Origin: Streptosporangium becharense
Lineage (GTDB): Bacteria > Actinomycetota > Actinomycetes > Streptosporangiales > Streptosporangiaceae
DNA length: 64,000 nucleotides
Assembly: GCF_014204985.1 (NCBI RefSeq)
Contig: NZ_JACHMP010000001.1
Location: forward strand, 1,302,001 to 1,366,000
Reading direction: 5' to 3'
The position numbers were made by a program, and so were the translations under genes. Below, piece by piece: positions 1 through 9,800 of the stretch; positions within the stretch are counted from its first letter, which is position 1; every line of letters begins with the position of its first letter. The notes beneath the pieces are model-generated. The model was given only the letters and a program-made list of their open reading frames with translations. It was not told the DNA's origin and ran no database searches.

Positions 1-48
1 GGCCGCCGCCGTGGTCAGGCCCAGCAGGGCTCGGATGCCGGTGCGCAT
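1..48 (-). CDS. Start of a secreted protein (partial, runs off left edge)
   Basis: Only the first 16 codons are present, reading MRTGIRALLGLTTAAA leftwards. A basic n-region followed by a hydrophobic, alanine-rich stretch is what is seen, and it fits the start of a Sec or lipoprotein signal peptide. A GGAG ribosome binding site lies 7 bases upstream of the ATG, which supports the start. Nothing about the mature protein can be said. Confidence 0.6.
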   Translation of the reverse strand, partial: MRTGIRALLGLTTAAA

Positions 49-455
49 ATGGAAACTCCAGGGATTTCATGATCGATACAGGTCCGTGCGACTTGAAAGG
101 CTAGATCCACACACTTGGGGTTCACTTGAAGCCACCAGAAGCGCTCGGCCCTGTGAACGCCGTGAAGGGGCACGCCTGCGAAACCGCCGGCGGGAGGCCC
201 AGGTCACCCACCGGCCGATCGCGAGTCGCACCGTTGATCATCGGCGTCCGACACCCGTTCCCCGCCCTCAACGCAGTGCGCCGCCACACGGGGACGAGGG
301 CTGCCGAACCGGCATCAGCCGCCGGAGGAGGAGCGCCCCACCTGGTGAGCCGGCTGCCGGTGCAACCGGGGCCGGCGCCGCGGGCGACACGCCGACGGGC
401 CACCGTCACGATCTTGTTATCCCAAAGATCTCCCACGGGGGCTGTTGGACACAGA
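49..455. other. Intergenic region between partial secreted gene and tRNA terminator
   Basis: About 400 bases without a convincing gene. Frames are open in several phases only because of the high GC content, and none has a ribosome binding site or a recognisable product. It must hold the promoter of the leftward secreted gene, but I cannot point to clear -35/-10 hexamers. Confidence 0.5.
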
Positions 456-489
456 AGAGCCCGGCGGACTGTACAGTCCGCCGGGCTCT
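456..489 (-). terminator. Perfect 34-bp palindrome downstream of tRNA-Val(CAC)
   Basis: The 17-base arms (456-472 and 473-489) are exactly complementary with no spacer, centred on GTAC. It lies 20 bases past the 3' end of the leftward tRNA-Val and is followed on that strand by a short pyrimidine-containing run. A strong intrinsic terminator or processing hairpin for the tRNA transcript is the natural reading. Confidence 0.75.
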
Positions 490-508
490 GACCTGCTGTT
501 TCACGCTG

Positions 509-580
509 TGGGCGATACTGGGATCGAACCAGTGACCTCTTCGGTGTGAACGAAGCGCTCTCCCGCTGAGCTAATCGCCC
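509..580 (-). tRNA. tRNA-Val (anticodon CAC)
   Basis: A full 72-base cloverleaf on the - strand. The acceptor arms GGGCGAT/ATCGCCC pair perfectly, the anticodon stem CTTCG/CGAAG encloses loop TTCACAC (anticodon CAC, reading GUG), and the T arm CTGGTTCGATCCCAG is canonical. The discriminator is A and CCA is not encoded. Its body is almost the same as the tRNA-Val(GAC) at 21865, differing mainly in the anticodon arm and acceptor. Confidence 0.97.
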
Positions 581-1045
581 GCCCTGTGCGGCGCCTCTCG
601 GTGCCGACGAGAGAAACCATACAGCAATCGGCGAGCGCTCGCGAAGCGATGTCACCACCCAATACGATCTTGATAGGCGACACGGTGACGAGGCAAAGCT
701 TCGGGGATGCATCCGGTGGTGGGCTACGGTGACATAGCATCGTCCTGATCCGGAGAAGAGCCCGTACGACCCGGGCTCGACCCGAATCACCCGAGACGCC
801 CTACCCGGGAGTCGACGGTGACCAAAACGAGATGCAAAACCCTCGCAAATACGGCCCTGTTGGTGATGTTTAGCCAGGTAGATGCCCAAATGTCGCGCTG
901 TGATGTGTGTTACAGAAGGGCGTGGAGGCGGAATCTTTCCTACAGGTTTCGTCGTTCCGCGTGGGTGGCTCCGGCGGGACGACGCCCGTCTGAGCAGTGA
1001 AAGCCCCGAAGAGGGGACCGACGAGGAAAAAAGGTTTGGCTGACG
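581..1045. other. Intergenic region between tRNA-Val and ssgB
   Basis: 465 bases with no supported gene. It should contain two divergent promoters, one for the leftward tRNA and one for the rightward ssgB-like gene. The tRNA side has a candidate promoter (616-645). The ssgB side has no obvious sigma-70-like hexamers, which would fit a developmental sigma factor, but that is inference. Confidence 0.5.
616..645 (-). promoter_or_regulatory. Candidate promoter of tRNA-Val(CAC)
   Basis: On the - strand TATGGT (616-621) is preceded at 18-bp spacing by TTCGCG (640-645). This would start transcription about 30 bases before the tRNA 5' end. The -10 is acceptable and the -35 is poor, so this is a weak call based on position. 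Confidence 0.35.
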
Positions 1046-1462
1046 ATGAACAGCGCCACCGTCTCTGCCGAGCTAGGCCTTCGGCTTGTGGTCCCCGACC
1101 GTACCACCGTCCCCCTGCTCGCCGGGCTCAGCTACACGGCCGGTGATCCGTACGCGATCAGAATGGCCTTCCATGTGGGGAACGACGAACCGGTCGAGTG
1201 GATCTTCGCCCGCGAGTTGCTGACCGTCGGCATCGTGCGGCGGGTCGGCGACGGAGACGTGCAGGTCTGGCCCGCGCGCGCCGACGGCGAGCGCACCCTG
1301 CACATCAGTCTCACGTCGCCGTTCGGACAGGCCCTGTTCGAGGTGCCGCTGGCTCCGCTGACGGAGTTCCTGCACCGCACGTACGAACTGGTCCCGGCGG
1401 GTCGCGAGACCGACTTCATGGATCTCGACGCCGAGCTCAGCAACATGCTCTGGAGTTCCTGA
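1046..1462 (+). CDS. ssgB: SsgA-family sporulation/cell-division regulator (SsgB-like)
   Basis: 138 residues, the usual size for SsgA-like proteins. Recognisable blocks are DPYA (about residue 34), VEWIFARELL (about 50-59), the central DVQVWP and the C-terminal DLDAELSNML. In sporulating actinomycetes SsgB acts in the cytoplasm at the membrane, helping to place FtsZ at sporulation septa. This protein is closer to SsgB than to the more divergent SsgA paralogues, judged by its length and C-terminus. The ATG follows an A/G-rich stretch (GAGGAAAAAAGG) about 11 bases upstream. It stands alone, with a 465-base upstream region and a convergent DUF305 gene 61 bases downstream. The family call is firm; the exact paralogue is less so. 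Confidence 0.88.
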   Translation: MNSATVSAELGLRLVVPDRTTVPLLAGLSYTAGDPYAIRMAFHVGNDEPVEWIFARELLTVGIVRRVGDGDVQVWPARADGERTLHISLTSPFGQALFEVPLAPLTEFLHRTYELVPAGRETDFMDLDAELSNMLWSS

Positions 1463-1523
1463 CCCCTCCCGGCGACCGTCCGCCCCTCTCCCGTGACCGC
1501 CGGCCCGGCCTCGCCGGGCCTCC

Positions 1524-2162
1524 TCAGGTCCCGGAACGGAGCAGGCGCCGCATCCGGGTGATCTCGGTGCTCTGCCCGGACAGGACGTCCTTGGCCGTGG
1601 CCAGCATGGCCCGGTCGCTGCCCTCGCGCAGCTGCCGGCCGGCCATGGTCAGCGCCGCCTCGTGGTGATCGATCATGAGGGTCAGGAAGAGCCGGTCGAA
1701 GGCCGCTCCCCTGGCCGTCCTGAGCTCGTTCATCTGCTCCGGGCTCACCGTGTGGTCCTCGTGGCCGCCCGCCGTGCGGCCGAGGGCCCGCAGCCACGCC
1801 GTCATCGCGCCGATCTCGGGCCGCTGCGCGGCGGTGATCCGCTCGGCGAGTCTCCGCACGGGCTGCGACGAGGTCCGCGCCTCCACCAGCCCCGCCATCT
1901 CCAGAGCCTGCCTGTGGTGCGGGATCATGTCCTCGGCGAACCTGACGTCGGCCGCCGTGACCCCCGCTTCCGACTCACCGAGCCGCTCGCCCGGCGTGGC
2001 GGTGCGGCCCGCGTCGCCGGGACCGCCCGGGACGATCACCGGGGCGCCGGAGCCGGCGACGAGCGCGGCGGGCCCCTCGGGCTCGGTGGCGGTGCAGCCC
2101 GCGAGAAGCGATAGCGAAAAGATCACCGCGATACCCTGGCCCGGCAGCCGCATCCTCCACAT
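1524..2162 (-). CDS. DUF305 family lipoprotein
   Basis: 212 residues. The N-terminus is a lipoprotein signal with lipobox LLAGC, so the mature protein should be anchored to the outer face of the membrane. The DUF305 fold is shown by two His-rich helices, MIPHHRQALEMA and LMIDHHEAALTMA, separated by a linker, the double HH motif typical of this family. DUF305 proteins have a ferritin-like four-helix form and are often linked to copper or other metal handling; the precise role here is unknown. The start at 2162 (MWRMRL) or 2153 (MRL) cannot be separated: neither has a well-spaced ribosome site. The gene is divergent from the LVIVD-repeat lipoprotein, whose start lies only 43 bases away, suggesting a shared promoter region. 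Confidence 0.85.
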   Translation of the reverse strand: MWRMRLPGQGIAVIFSLSLLAGCTATEPEGPAALVAGSGAPVIVPGGPGDAGRTATPGERLGESEAGVTAADVRFAEDMIPHHRQALEMAGLVEARTSSQPVRRLAERITAAQRPEIGAMTAWLRALGRTAGGHEDHTVSPEQMNELRTARGAAFDRLFLTLMIDHHEAALTMAGRQLREGSDRAMLATAKDVLSGQSTEITRMRRLLRSGT

Positions 2163-2205
2163 AGCTTTAATGATGCGGCAGGACAACCGATCCGATGGGG
2201 GCACT

Positions 2206-3612
2206 GTGCGATCTACCGCGGCGTTCGGCCTGGCCGGTCTGCTTCTGCTTGCCGGGTGCGCGGCCGATCCCGCGCCACCCGCCCCGCGGGCCGTCTCCTC
2301 CTCCGCCGGGCCCGCGACCTCCTCCCCGGCCGGGGCCGCGGCCGGTTCCACCACCTTCCCGGTCTCGGCGGGTGACGTCCGCGTCAGCGCGAACGTCAAG
2401 CACGTGGCCAACGTCCCGCCCCGGGCGCCGCTCAACGGGCCGCAGGCCTGGGGCACGGACCTGGCCTTCCAAGGCGACCACGCGTTCGTCGGCAACTTCG
2501 ACGGCTTCACCGTCTTCGACATCTCCGACCCGGCCAAGCCGTCCGTGGTGAGCCAGGTGCTCTGCCCGGGCGAGCAGAACGACGTCTCGGTGACCGGGAA
2601 CCTGCTGTTCCTGTCGGTCGACACCGCGCGGAGCGGCCCGGGGTGCGACGCCGGGCGGGGCGGGGTGGAGACGAGCAGCTGGGAGGGCATCCGGATCTTC
2701 GACATCTCGGACAAGGCCCACCCCAGGTTCCTGTCGGCGGTCCGCACCGACTGCGGCTCCCACACCCACACCCTCGTCCCCGGCGACGCGGAGCGGGTCT
2801 ACCTGTACGTCTCCTCCCCCGGCCCGGAGCCGCAGACACCGGGCTGCCCGGCGCCGCACAACAAGATCTCCGTGGTGGAGGTGCCGCTGAAGGCGCCGGC
2901 CACCGCCAAGGTGGTCTCCCAGCCGGTGCTCGCCCAGGTGGGCGAGGAGGCCGAGCTCCTCAGCGGCTGCCACGACATCACGGTCTACCCGGAGAAGAAC
3001 CTGGCCGCCGCCGCCTGCTTCGGCGACGGGATCCTGATGGACATCACCGACCGGGCCAACCCCAAGGTCCTCCAGCACGTCAAGGACGAGGAGAACTTCG
3101 CGATCTGGCACTCGGCGACGTTCAACAACGACGCCACCAAGATCGTATTCGGTGACGAGCTGGGCGGCGGGGTGAGCGCGACCTGCGACTCCACCATCGC
3201 GAAGACCAAGGGTGCCAACGCCGTGTACGAGCTCGGCGCGGACCGCAGGCTCAGGCGCCTCGGTTACTTCAAGATCCCGCGCGAGCAGACGCCCGAGGAG
3301 AACTGCGTCGCGCACAACGGGTCGCTGCTGCCGATCCCCGGCAAGGACATCATGGTCCAGTCGTGGTACCAGGGCGGGGTGTCGATCTGGGACTTCACCG
3401 ACGCGACCGCCCCCAGGGAGATCGGCTTCTTCGAGCGCGGCCCGGTCCAGGGGGTCGGCGGCTCCTGGTCGGCCTACTACTACAACGGCCACATCTACTC
3501 CAGCGACATCAGCAAGGGCCTGGACGTGCTCCGCATCGACGACCCGCTGACCGACCCGGCCAAGCAGGTGAAGACCACCGAGCTGAACGCGCAGACCCAG
3601 GTGTCGTACTAG
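2206..3612 (+). CDS. LVIVD-repeat (beta-propeller) lipoprotein
   Basis: 468 residues starting at GTG 2206, chosen because GGGGG lies 5 bases upstream and the protein then begins MRSTAAFGLAGLLLLAGC, a clean lipoprotein signal. An upstream in-frame ATG pair (2170/2173) lacks a ribosome site. The mature protein carries a low-complexity Ala/Pro/Ser linker and then repeated blades ending in patterns such as FTVFDISDPAKPSVVS, IRIFDISDKAHPRFLS, ILMDITDRANPKVLQ and VSIWDFTDATAPREIG, the LVIVD-type repeat that folds as a surface beta-propeller. Several paired cysteines suggest disulphides. No catalytic function can be assigned. Divergent with the DUF305 gene, which recurs beside such proteins in actinomycetes. 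Confidence 0.85.
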   Translation: MRSTAAFGLAGLLLLAGCAADPAPPAPRAVSSSAGPATSSPAGAAAGSTTFPVSAGDVRVSANVKHVANVPPRAPLNGPQAWGTDLAFQGDHAFVGNFDGFTVFDISDPAKPSVVSQVLCPGEQNDVSVTGNLLFLSVDTARSGPGCDAGRGGVETSSWEGIRIFDISDKAHPRFLSAVRTDCGSHTHTLVPGDAERVYLYVSSPGPEPQTPGCPAPHNKISVVEVPLKAPATAKVVSQPVLAQVGEEAELLSGCHDITVYPEKNLAAAACFGDGILMDITDRANPKVLQHVKDEENFAIWHSATFNNDATKIVFGDELGGGVSATCDSTIAKTKGANAVYELGADRRLRRLGYFKIPREQTPEENCVAHNGSLLPIPGKDIMVQSWYQGGVSIWDFTDATAPREIGFFERGPVQGVGGSWSAYYYNGHIYSSDISKGLDVLRIDDPLTDPAKQVKTTELNAQTQVSY

Positions 3613-3801
3613 CGTGCTTCGCGGCGGGGCGGGCCGGCGCGGCTGTCCCCGCACCCATCGAGGGCGTCCCGACGCCGGCCTCGTGTGATGGGAGGATCAC
3701 GCCCGGACGGCAGGATGGAACCGGCGGTGGTCGATGATCCGGCACGGGGCATCACGGCGGGCTGGCTTCCAGACGGCTTCGTCGAGACTCGCGGGAAGAC
3801 G

Positions 3802-3837
3802 GCCGGCCGGGCCGTCCCGAGGGACGGCCCGGCCGGC
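3802..3837. terminator. 17-bp hairpin between convergent genes
   Basis: Arms 3802-3818 and 3821-3837 (GCCGGCCGGGCCGTCCC and its complement) pair perfectly around a two-base centre. It lies between the stop of the rightward LVIVD gene and the stop of the leftward lipase gene, so it can terminate both transcripts. There is no U-tract, as is usual in high-GC actinomycetes. Confidence 0.7.
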
Positions 3838-3863
3838 GCGGAGTTCTTCCGGAAGGCGGACGA

Positions 3864-6800
3864 TCAGTCGCTGACGCGGATGATGCCGATCACCGGCGCC
3901 GCTTTGCCACTGTTGTCGTAGATCAGCTCACCATCGATGTTCCAGACTCTGATCATCAGCCGGTCGCTGCGGTCAACCGGCTTGCCGGTGTCGATCGCGG
4001 TGACCTCGTAGGTGACCTTGGTGGTCTTGTTGACCGTTCCGGTTCCGCGCAGGATCGCGGTACGGTCGGCCGCCGCGAGCACGGTGTAGGAGGTGTCGCG
4101 CAGGTCGAACCCGGGGACGTTGTAGTGCAGCTCACCCGTGGGGGTGTCGTCCTTGCGGCGGTAGCGGGCGGCGACGTGGAAGGTCGCCCTGCCCTCCCGG
4201 GCGCATTTGGCGTTCAACGTGCACACCCCGGCGGGCGAGGTCGTCCATCCGGCGCCGACCAGTGACTTCGCCGGGTCGTAGACGATCACGTACGTCTTCT
4301 CCCGGTCGATGGAATCGGCGGTGGTCGCGCCGCCGTCGTCGTCGGTGACCGTCACCGAGACCGGATACCGCCCGGCCTTGGTGAACACGTGTGACCCGCT
4401 CACCGTGCCGGTGCCGCCGGTTTCGGACACCGCCCCGGCGACCTGCTGCCCGCCGATCGTCCAGACGGCGGTGTGACTGTCGGCGCTGCCCGTGTCGGTG
4501 AACGACGCGTTGAGCGACATGGGTGTCCCCACCGGAACGACCGCAGCCACGACCGGTTCCTTCAACGTGACCGCCGGTACCGCGTTGTACACGTTCACGG
4601 CCAGCGTCGCGGTGCCAGTCGCACCCTTGTCGTCGGTCACCGCCACCGTGATCGTGCGGCCACCGTCGTCGGCGGGGGTGTGGTCCAGCCTCAGCTTGCC
4701 ACCGTCCACCTCCAGCTTGCCGGGCCCCTTACCGTCGCCGTAGTCCACGGTCGCCGTCCAGGAAGCGGAGTCGGCGTCGGTGAACGACGCCTGCGTGGTC
4801 CAGACGGCCCCCTCGACGGCCGTGCCGGGTCCGGTCAGCGTGACCGCCGGAGGCTGGTTGGGCGTTTCGATGGGCTTGACCGTGGCGGTGAAGGTGGCTG
4901 TGGCCTCCAGACCGCCGTCGTCTTTCACCTTGACCGTTACCGGATAGACACCCGCCGCGTCCCACTGGTGCTCCAGCGCGAACTCCTGTCCGTTCAGCGT
5001 CGCCGCGTGCGGGCCCGCCCCGTCACCGTAGTCCACCGTCGCGGTCCAGGAGGTGGAGTCGGGGTCGGTGAAGGTCACCGTCCGCTGCAGCTTTTCACCC
5101 ACGCTCAGCTCGACGTCGGTCCCGGCCGTCACCGTCGGAGCCGCGTTCGGCGCGGCCTCCTCGATGAGGAACGGTACCGTCTGCCGTCCGGTGTCACCCT
5201 TGCTGTCGGTGACCTGCACCACCGCGATCCCTTGGGCAGGCTCGGTGAAGGTGTGGGTGGCCTCGACGGTGCCGCCGCCGGCTTCCTGCTTGACCTCCGC
5301 CGAGCCGGGCCCGATGCCGCCCCACAGCACGACCGCGGTGTGGGTGTCCTCGGTGTCGGCGTCGGTGAACGACACGCTCAGGGTGAAGGGCCGGCCTGCC
5401 GTCCCGCGCAGCGGAGCCGACGGTGCCTGGACGACCGGCACGGCGTTGGCCGGGGCTCCCTGGCCCGTCAAGGGCAGCCAGTAGGTCGGCTCGGCGTCTT
5501 CTCCGGTGAAGAAGGCCAGCTTTCCGTTCGCCGCCCCCGCCTGCGCCGGGGAGAAGGTCACCTGCACCGTGCACGAGGCCCCCACGGGCAACTCCACCGG
5601 GCAGTCATTGGTCTGCGCGAACGGCGCATCGGCCGAGATCACCCGCAGCGGCATCGGCGCGCCGAGCCGGTTGGTCAGCTTCACCGGCACCTGGTCACTG
5701 CTCGATCCCACCCGCACCGGCTCCGCCCAGGCGATGCCGGCCTTGTCCAGTAGAGGCCGCACCGTCACCGTCGCCGTCGCGATGTCGTTGCCCCGCTCGG
5801 GATCGGGCACCGCCAGGCTGTAGCCGTGGGCCTCGGTCTTCAGGTCCGTGCCCACAACGGTCCCGGACGCGACCGCAGCGGTCACCTCCACCGTGGCCGA
5901 CCAGCCCGGCTCCAGCACCTTGACGGTGTTGCGGAACCCGCCGGTGATCGCGGCGCAGGCGCCGCGCCAGGTGTCACAGGTCGCGCCGGTGACGCCCTGG
6001 GGGATGAGCACGTCCAGCCGGACATCGGTGGCGGGGTCGTCACCCTTGTTGGTCACCGTGGCCGTCCAGGTCGCCTTCGCACCAGGCGCCGGCTCGACCG
6101 CGGGCCCGCTGTGCGTGACCTCGAGATCGGCCCGTGCCGTCGTGGGCGTCAGCAGGAACGACCGCGCCTTCTCCGTGAAGCGGGTCGGTCCGGAGGCGTC
6201 ACGGTCGCGGACGAAACCCTGCGCCAGGATCTGACCGGAGGAATTCACATCGAACACCCACCGTAGCCCCATGCACGGTGCCGTCGTCTGCGTCAGGTCC
6301 TTCGGACACATCGGTCGGGGCAGCAGATCCGCCAGCTTGTAGGTCTCACCGTCCAGCCACAGCGCCGGCACCCACGGATCGTGCTTCGAGGCCCCCTGGG
6401 CGAGCCCCGCCACCAGACCGCCGTCGTTGACCGCGCTCGCCACACCCACACCGAGATCGGTCGGCCGGCCGTCCCGCCACACGACGGCGTGCTGCTCGGA
6501 GTTCAACCGGTGACACGCCCACGAACCGACCACGGCACCCGCGGTGTTGATGTCATAACCGACGCCCAGCGGCGTGGCACAGTCACGCCCCTCGACCGCC
6601 AACCCGGGGAGCTCCTCAGTCGCCCCGTCCCGATGGACCGCCGGAGCCCAGCTGACCGGAATGCCCAGGCTCGTGTCGTTCACATACGCGCCAGCGACAG
6701 CGCCGCCGGTATTGATCCGCGCCGCCGCCAGGCTGCCGGACGAACCGAGCCCGCCCGCGCCCGCGTGGAACGGCGGGGTGTCCGGCAGCGCACCCGGGAT

Positions 6801-9800
6801 GCCCCGGTCCCACATCACCCACCTGCCGTCCTTGCGGCCGAACACCTGACCGCGGTCGTTCACGTCCAACGCCCGGCCGGGCGAACCCTGCGAACCCGGC
6901 TGCAGATCGGTGACCGAACCGTCCCCGCGGAACACCACAGCGTGCTCCTGGTTGCCACCGTCCACCGACGCGACCGCATACCCCGCCACATCGCCGGCCT
7001 GGTTGATTCCCATCGCACGTGAACCACACGCACGATCATCCGTGTCCGCGCACTCCACGCCACCCAGCTCGGTGAACACACCCCCCTGCCACCGCAGCGC
7101 ACGCTCCTGCAGCCTCTGCCCCCCGTCACGCCACGTCACCGTGGCGGCGACCTGGCCACGATCGTTCAACGCCACCGCCTCGGTGGCCGACGGATCCCTA
7201 CCGGCAGCCCCGCCCAGCTCGGTCACCGTATACGTGCCGAACCGTGCTACCACCGTGTGCGGACCGTCCATCACAATCTTCAACGCGCCGGCCGGCCGCT
7301 CCTCGCCGTCCACAGTCCACCCCACGGGGATACGCCCCGCATCCGCGGTCGCCGTCAAGGTCACCGTCGTCCCCGCACGGTAGGTGTCCCGCGCCGGCGA
7401 CGCCGACACCGAACCTCCCGGCTGCGCCGACAACGACAACTCGAACTCCCGCAGGTCCGGCTTCTTCACCTCCACCACATCCCGCGCCGTCCGCATACCC
7501 TTCGCGGTGTCCGCCTTCACCAGGACCATGTGCACGCCATCGGCCAAGGGCTCGGACACGGCGCCGTACACACCGTCATCGGCGGCACCGTCGTCGCTGC
7601 CGCCGTCGTCCTTCAGCGCCACCTCATGGCGGGTGCCGTCCGCTGCCAGCAGGATCGCCCGCACCGGCACCCCGGTGACCGGTCGGCCGTCATCGCTCAC
7701 AGCAGCGACCACACGCACCCGGCCCTCATCGGAGGACTGCTCAGCCCTGGTCACCGACACCTTCACCGGGTTACCCGCGACCCAGGCACCCACATTCGCG
7801 GTAACCGGCTCACCCCCGGTGTTCGTGACCTCCAGCTTCCACGCCCCCGCCTGCGGATCAGCCACGCTCAACCCCTGAATCGGCTGCTTGGCCGCCTCGC
7901 TGCCCGCCGCGTACTGCGCCACCGCCTTACCTGACGGATCACGCAACACCAACCCCACCGTCGACGGCAACGCCCCCGTCACGCCGAGCACCTCACCCGG
8001 GGGAACCTCCAACGGCGCGCTCACCGTCTGGCCCGGCTCCGCACGAACCGAAGGCGTGGCGAATGTCGACATCCCGTCCGTGTCACCCGCGGCGCCGTCG
8101 TCGGCCTGGGCCGAGACCGGTGCGGACGAGGCCTTCGCCAGCGCGGACGCACCACCGGCTGTCATGCCTGCCAGCCGTGGCTTGACATAGGACAGCAGGT
8201 CCGGCACCGACTCGGGCATCGACGTGTGCATCGTCTCGGTCGTGGGGACGTCGGTGTAAATGAACTGCGCGCTCCATCGCGGAACGATCAGGTCGCCCAT
8301 GCGGGGCAGTTCACCCCGCAAGCTGACGCAGGGCACGAGCTGGCCCACGCCGACCAGATTGGAGGCCTTCGCCCCCTTGAGGTTCAAGTATTTCTCGTTG
8401 AAGACGTCGCGCACGAAGAAAGTGGTGTTCTCCAGGGTGGCCGGGAAGTAGGGGACGGCGTACGGCCATGTCAGCATCGCCGTTTCCATGACCATGTTCG
8501 CGCACGGGGTCCCCTGGTTCGGAGTGCCCATCTGCAGCATCCGGTTCACCGCGGGCCTGCCGTCCGTGACCCTCGGCATCGTGCTCTGGATGTACTGGCG
8601 GGTGATCAGCCCGCCCATCGAGTGGGCGACGACGTCGACCTGCCATGCGCCTGTCCGTTCGCGCACGTTCTCGATGTACTTCGCCAGCTCGTCGACGTTC
8701 TCGTCGAGAGAGTTGGTCTCCACGAACGGATGCAGTTCGGTTCCCGTGTTGAGAGTGCCGCCGTCGTCACCGAACTGACCGTCGCCCACCGCGAACACGC
8801 CCATGTTGGGGTGCATGTCCTTCAGTGGTCGGTAGGCCTTCCCCCATGAGCTTTCCGCGTCACTCTTGTAACCGTGCACCAGAACCACGGGCTTCGGCCT
8901 GCTCTGGATCCCGGTCGTCTCCGCGTAGCTCTGCTGGGCGGCGCCGACGTACAGTCGAGCCTTCACGAAACGGTGCTGAACCGGTTTGCCGCCGGCGTCC
9001 CAGGCGAGCGCCGCGTTCTTCCAGGTGGCCCGGACCTCGACGGTCTCGAGCGGATCGAGATCAAGGTTGATCGGTTCAATCGGCAGCGGTGTGCCCGGAA
9101 CCTTCTCCCCCATGGTGGGCGCCTGGAAGAACTTCAGCTGCACGGACATGGGATGGGACGCCGGATTCTCGACGGAGACCGTGATACGCATCGGGCTTCC
9201 ATCGGTGATGCCGATTCCGGGCGCGGCGTCGACCCAGTCTTCGGAAGGGTACCTCCGGGTCTCGACGGTGATCGATTTGATCACCGGCTTGGGCGACCCC
9301 AGATCGAGAATGAAGGCGTGCTCTACCGACTCGGGGTAGGGCGCATCGGTCTTCTTGGCGAGGCCGACGATCTGACCGGACTCGTTGATGTCCCAGGCTG
9401 TCTGGATATCCAGATTCTCGTAGCCCGGAGGCTTCAAGTCGTTCAGGTAGTATCCGACACCATTCAGGAAAACGGCCGGCTTGAGCCAGTACGTGCCACG
9501 GCGCGGATCACGCCAGTACATGTCCCCGACGCCGACGCCCGCGTTGTTGATCTCTTCCACCCAGCCGCCGTAAGGGGTGTCCAGCGGTATGGCCCTGCCA
9601 TCCGGTTCCCAGATCAGCGGGGTGTAACCGCCGTTGGCGTCCAGCCCGTACCCTGCCACCTGCCCCTTGTCGTTGATGCCGTAGGCGGCGGTCGACTTAC
9701 CGTAGAGGTAGTTCAGGCGATCCCGGTTGACGTCGAGGCGCTCGCCTGGTCGCGCGCGAAACGCGCGGACGTCTTCCACGTCCGGGTCGGGGTTCATGTC

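Noticed and set aside
122-889. 255-codon - strand frame covering the tRNA-Val region
   Set aside because: It reads through the tRNA and its terminator, has no domain, and is a composition artefact.
2170-2205. Upstream ATG pair as the start of the LVIVD lipoprotein
   Set aside because: No ribosome site and a poorly shaped signal peptide; GTG 2206 gives a clean lipoprotein signal with GGGGG at proper distance.
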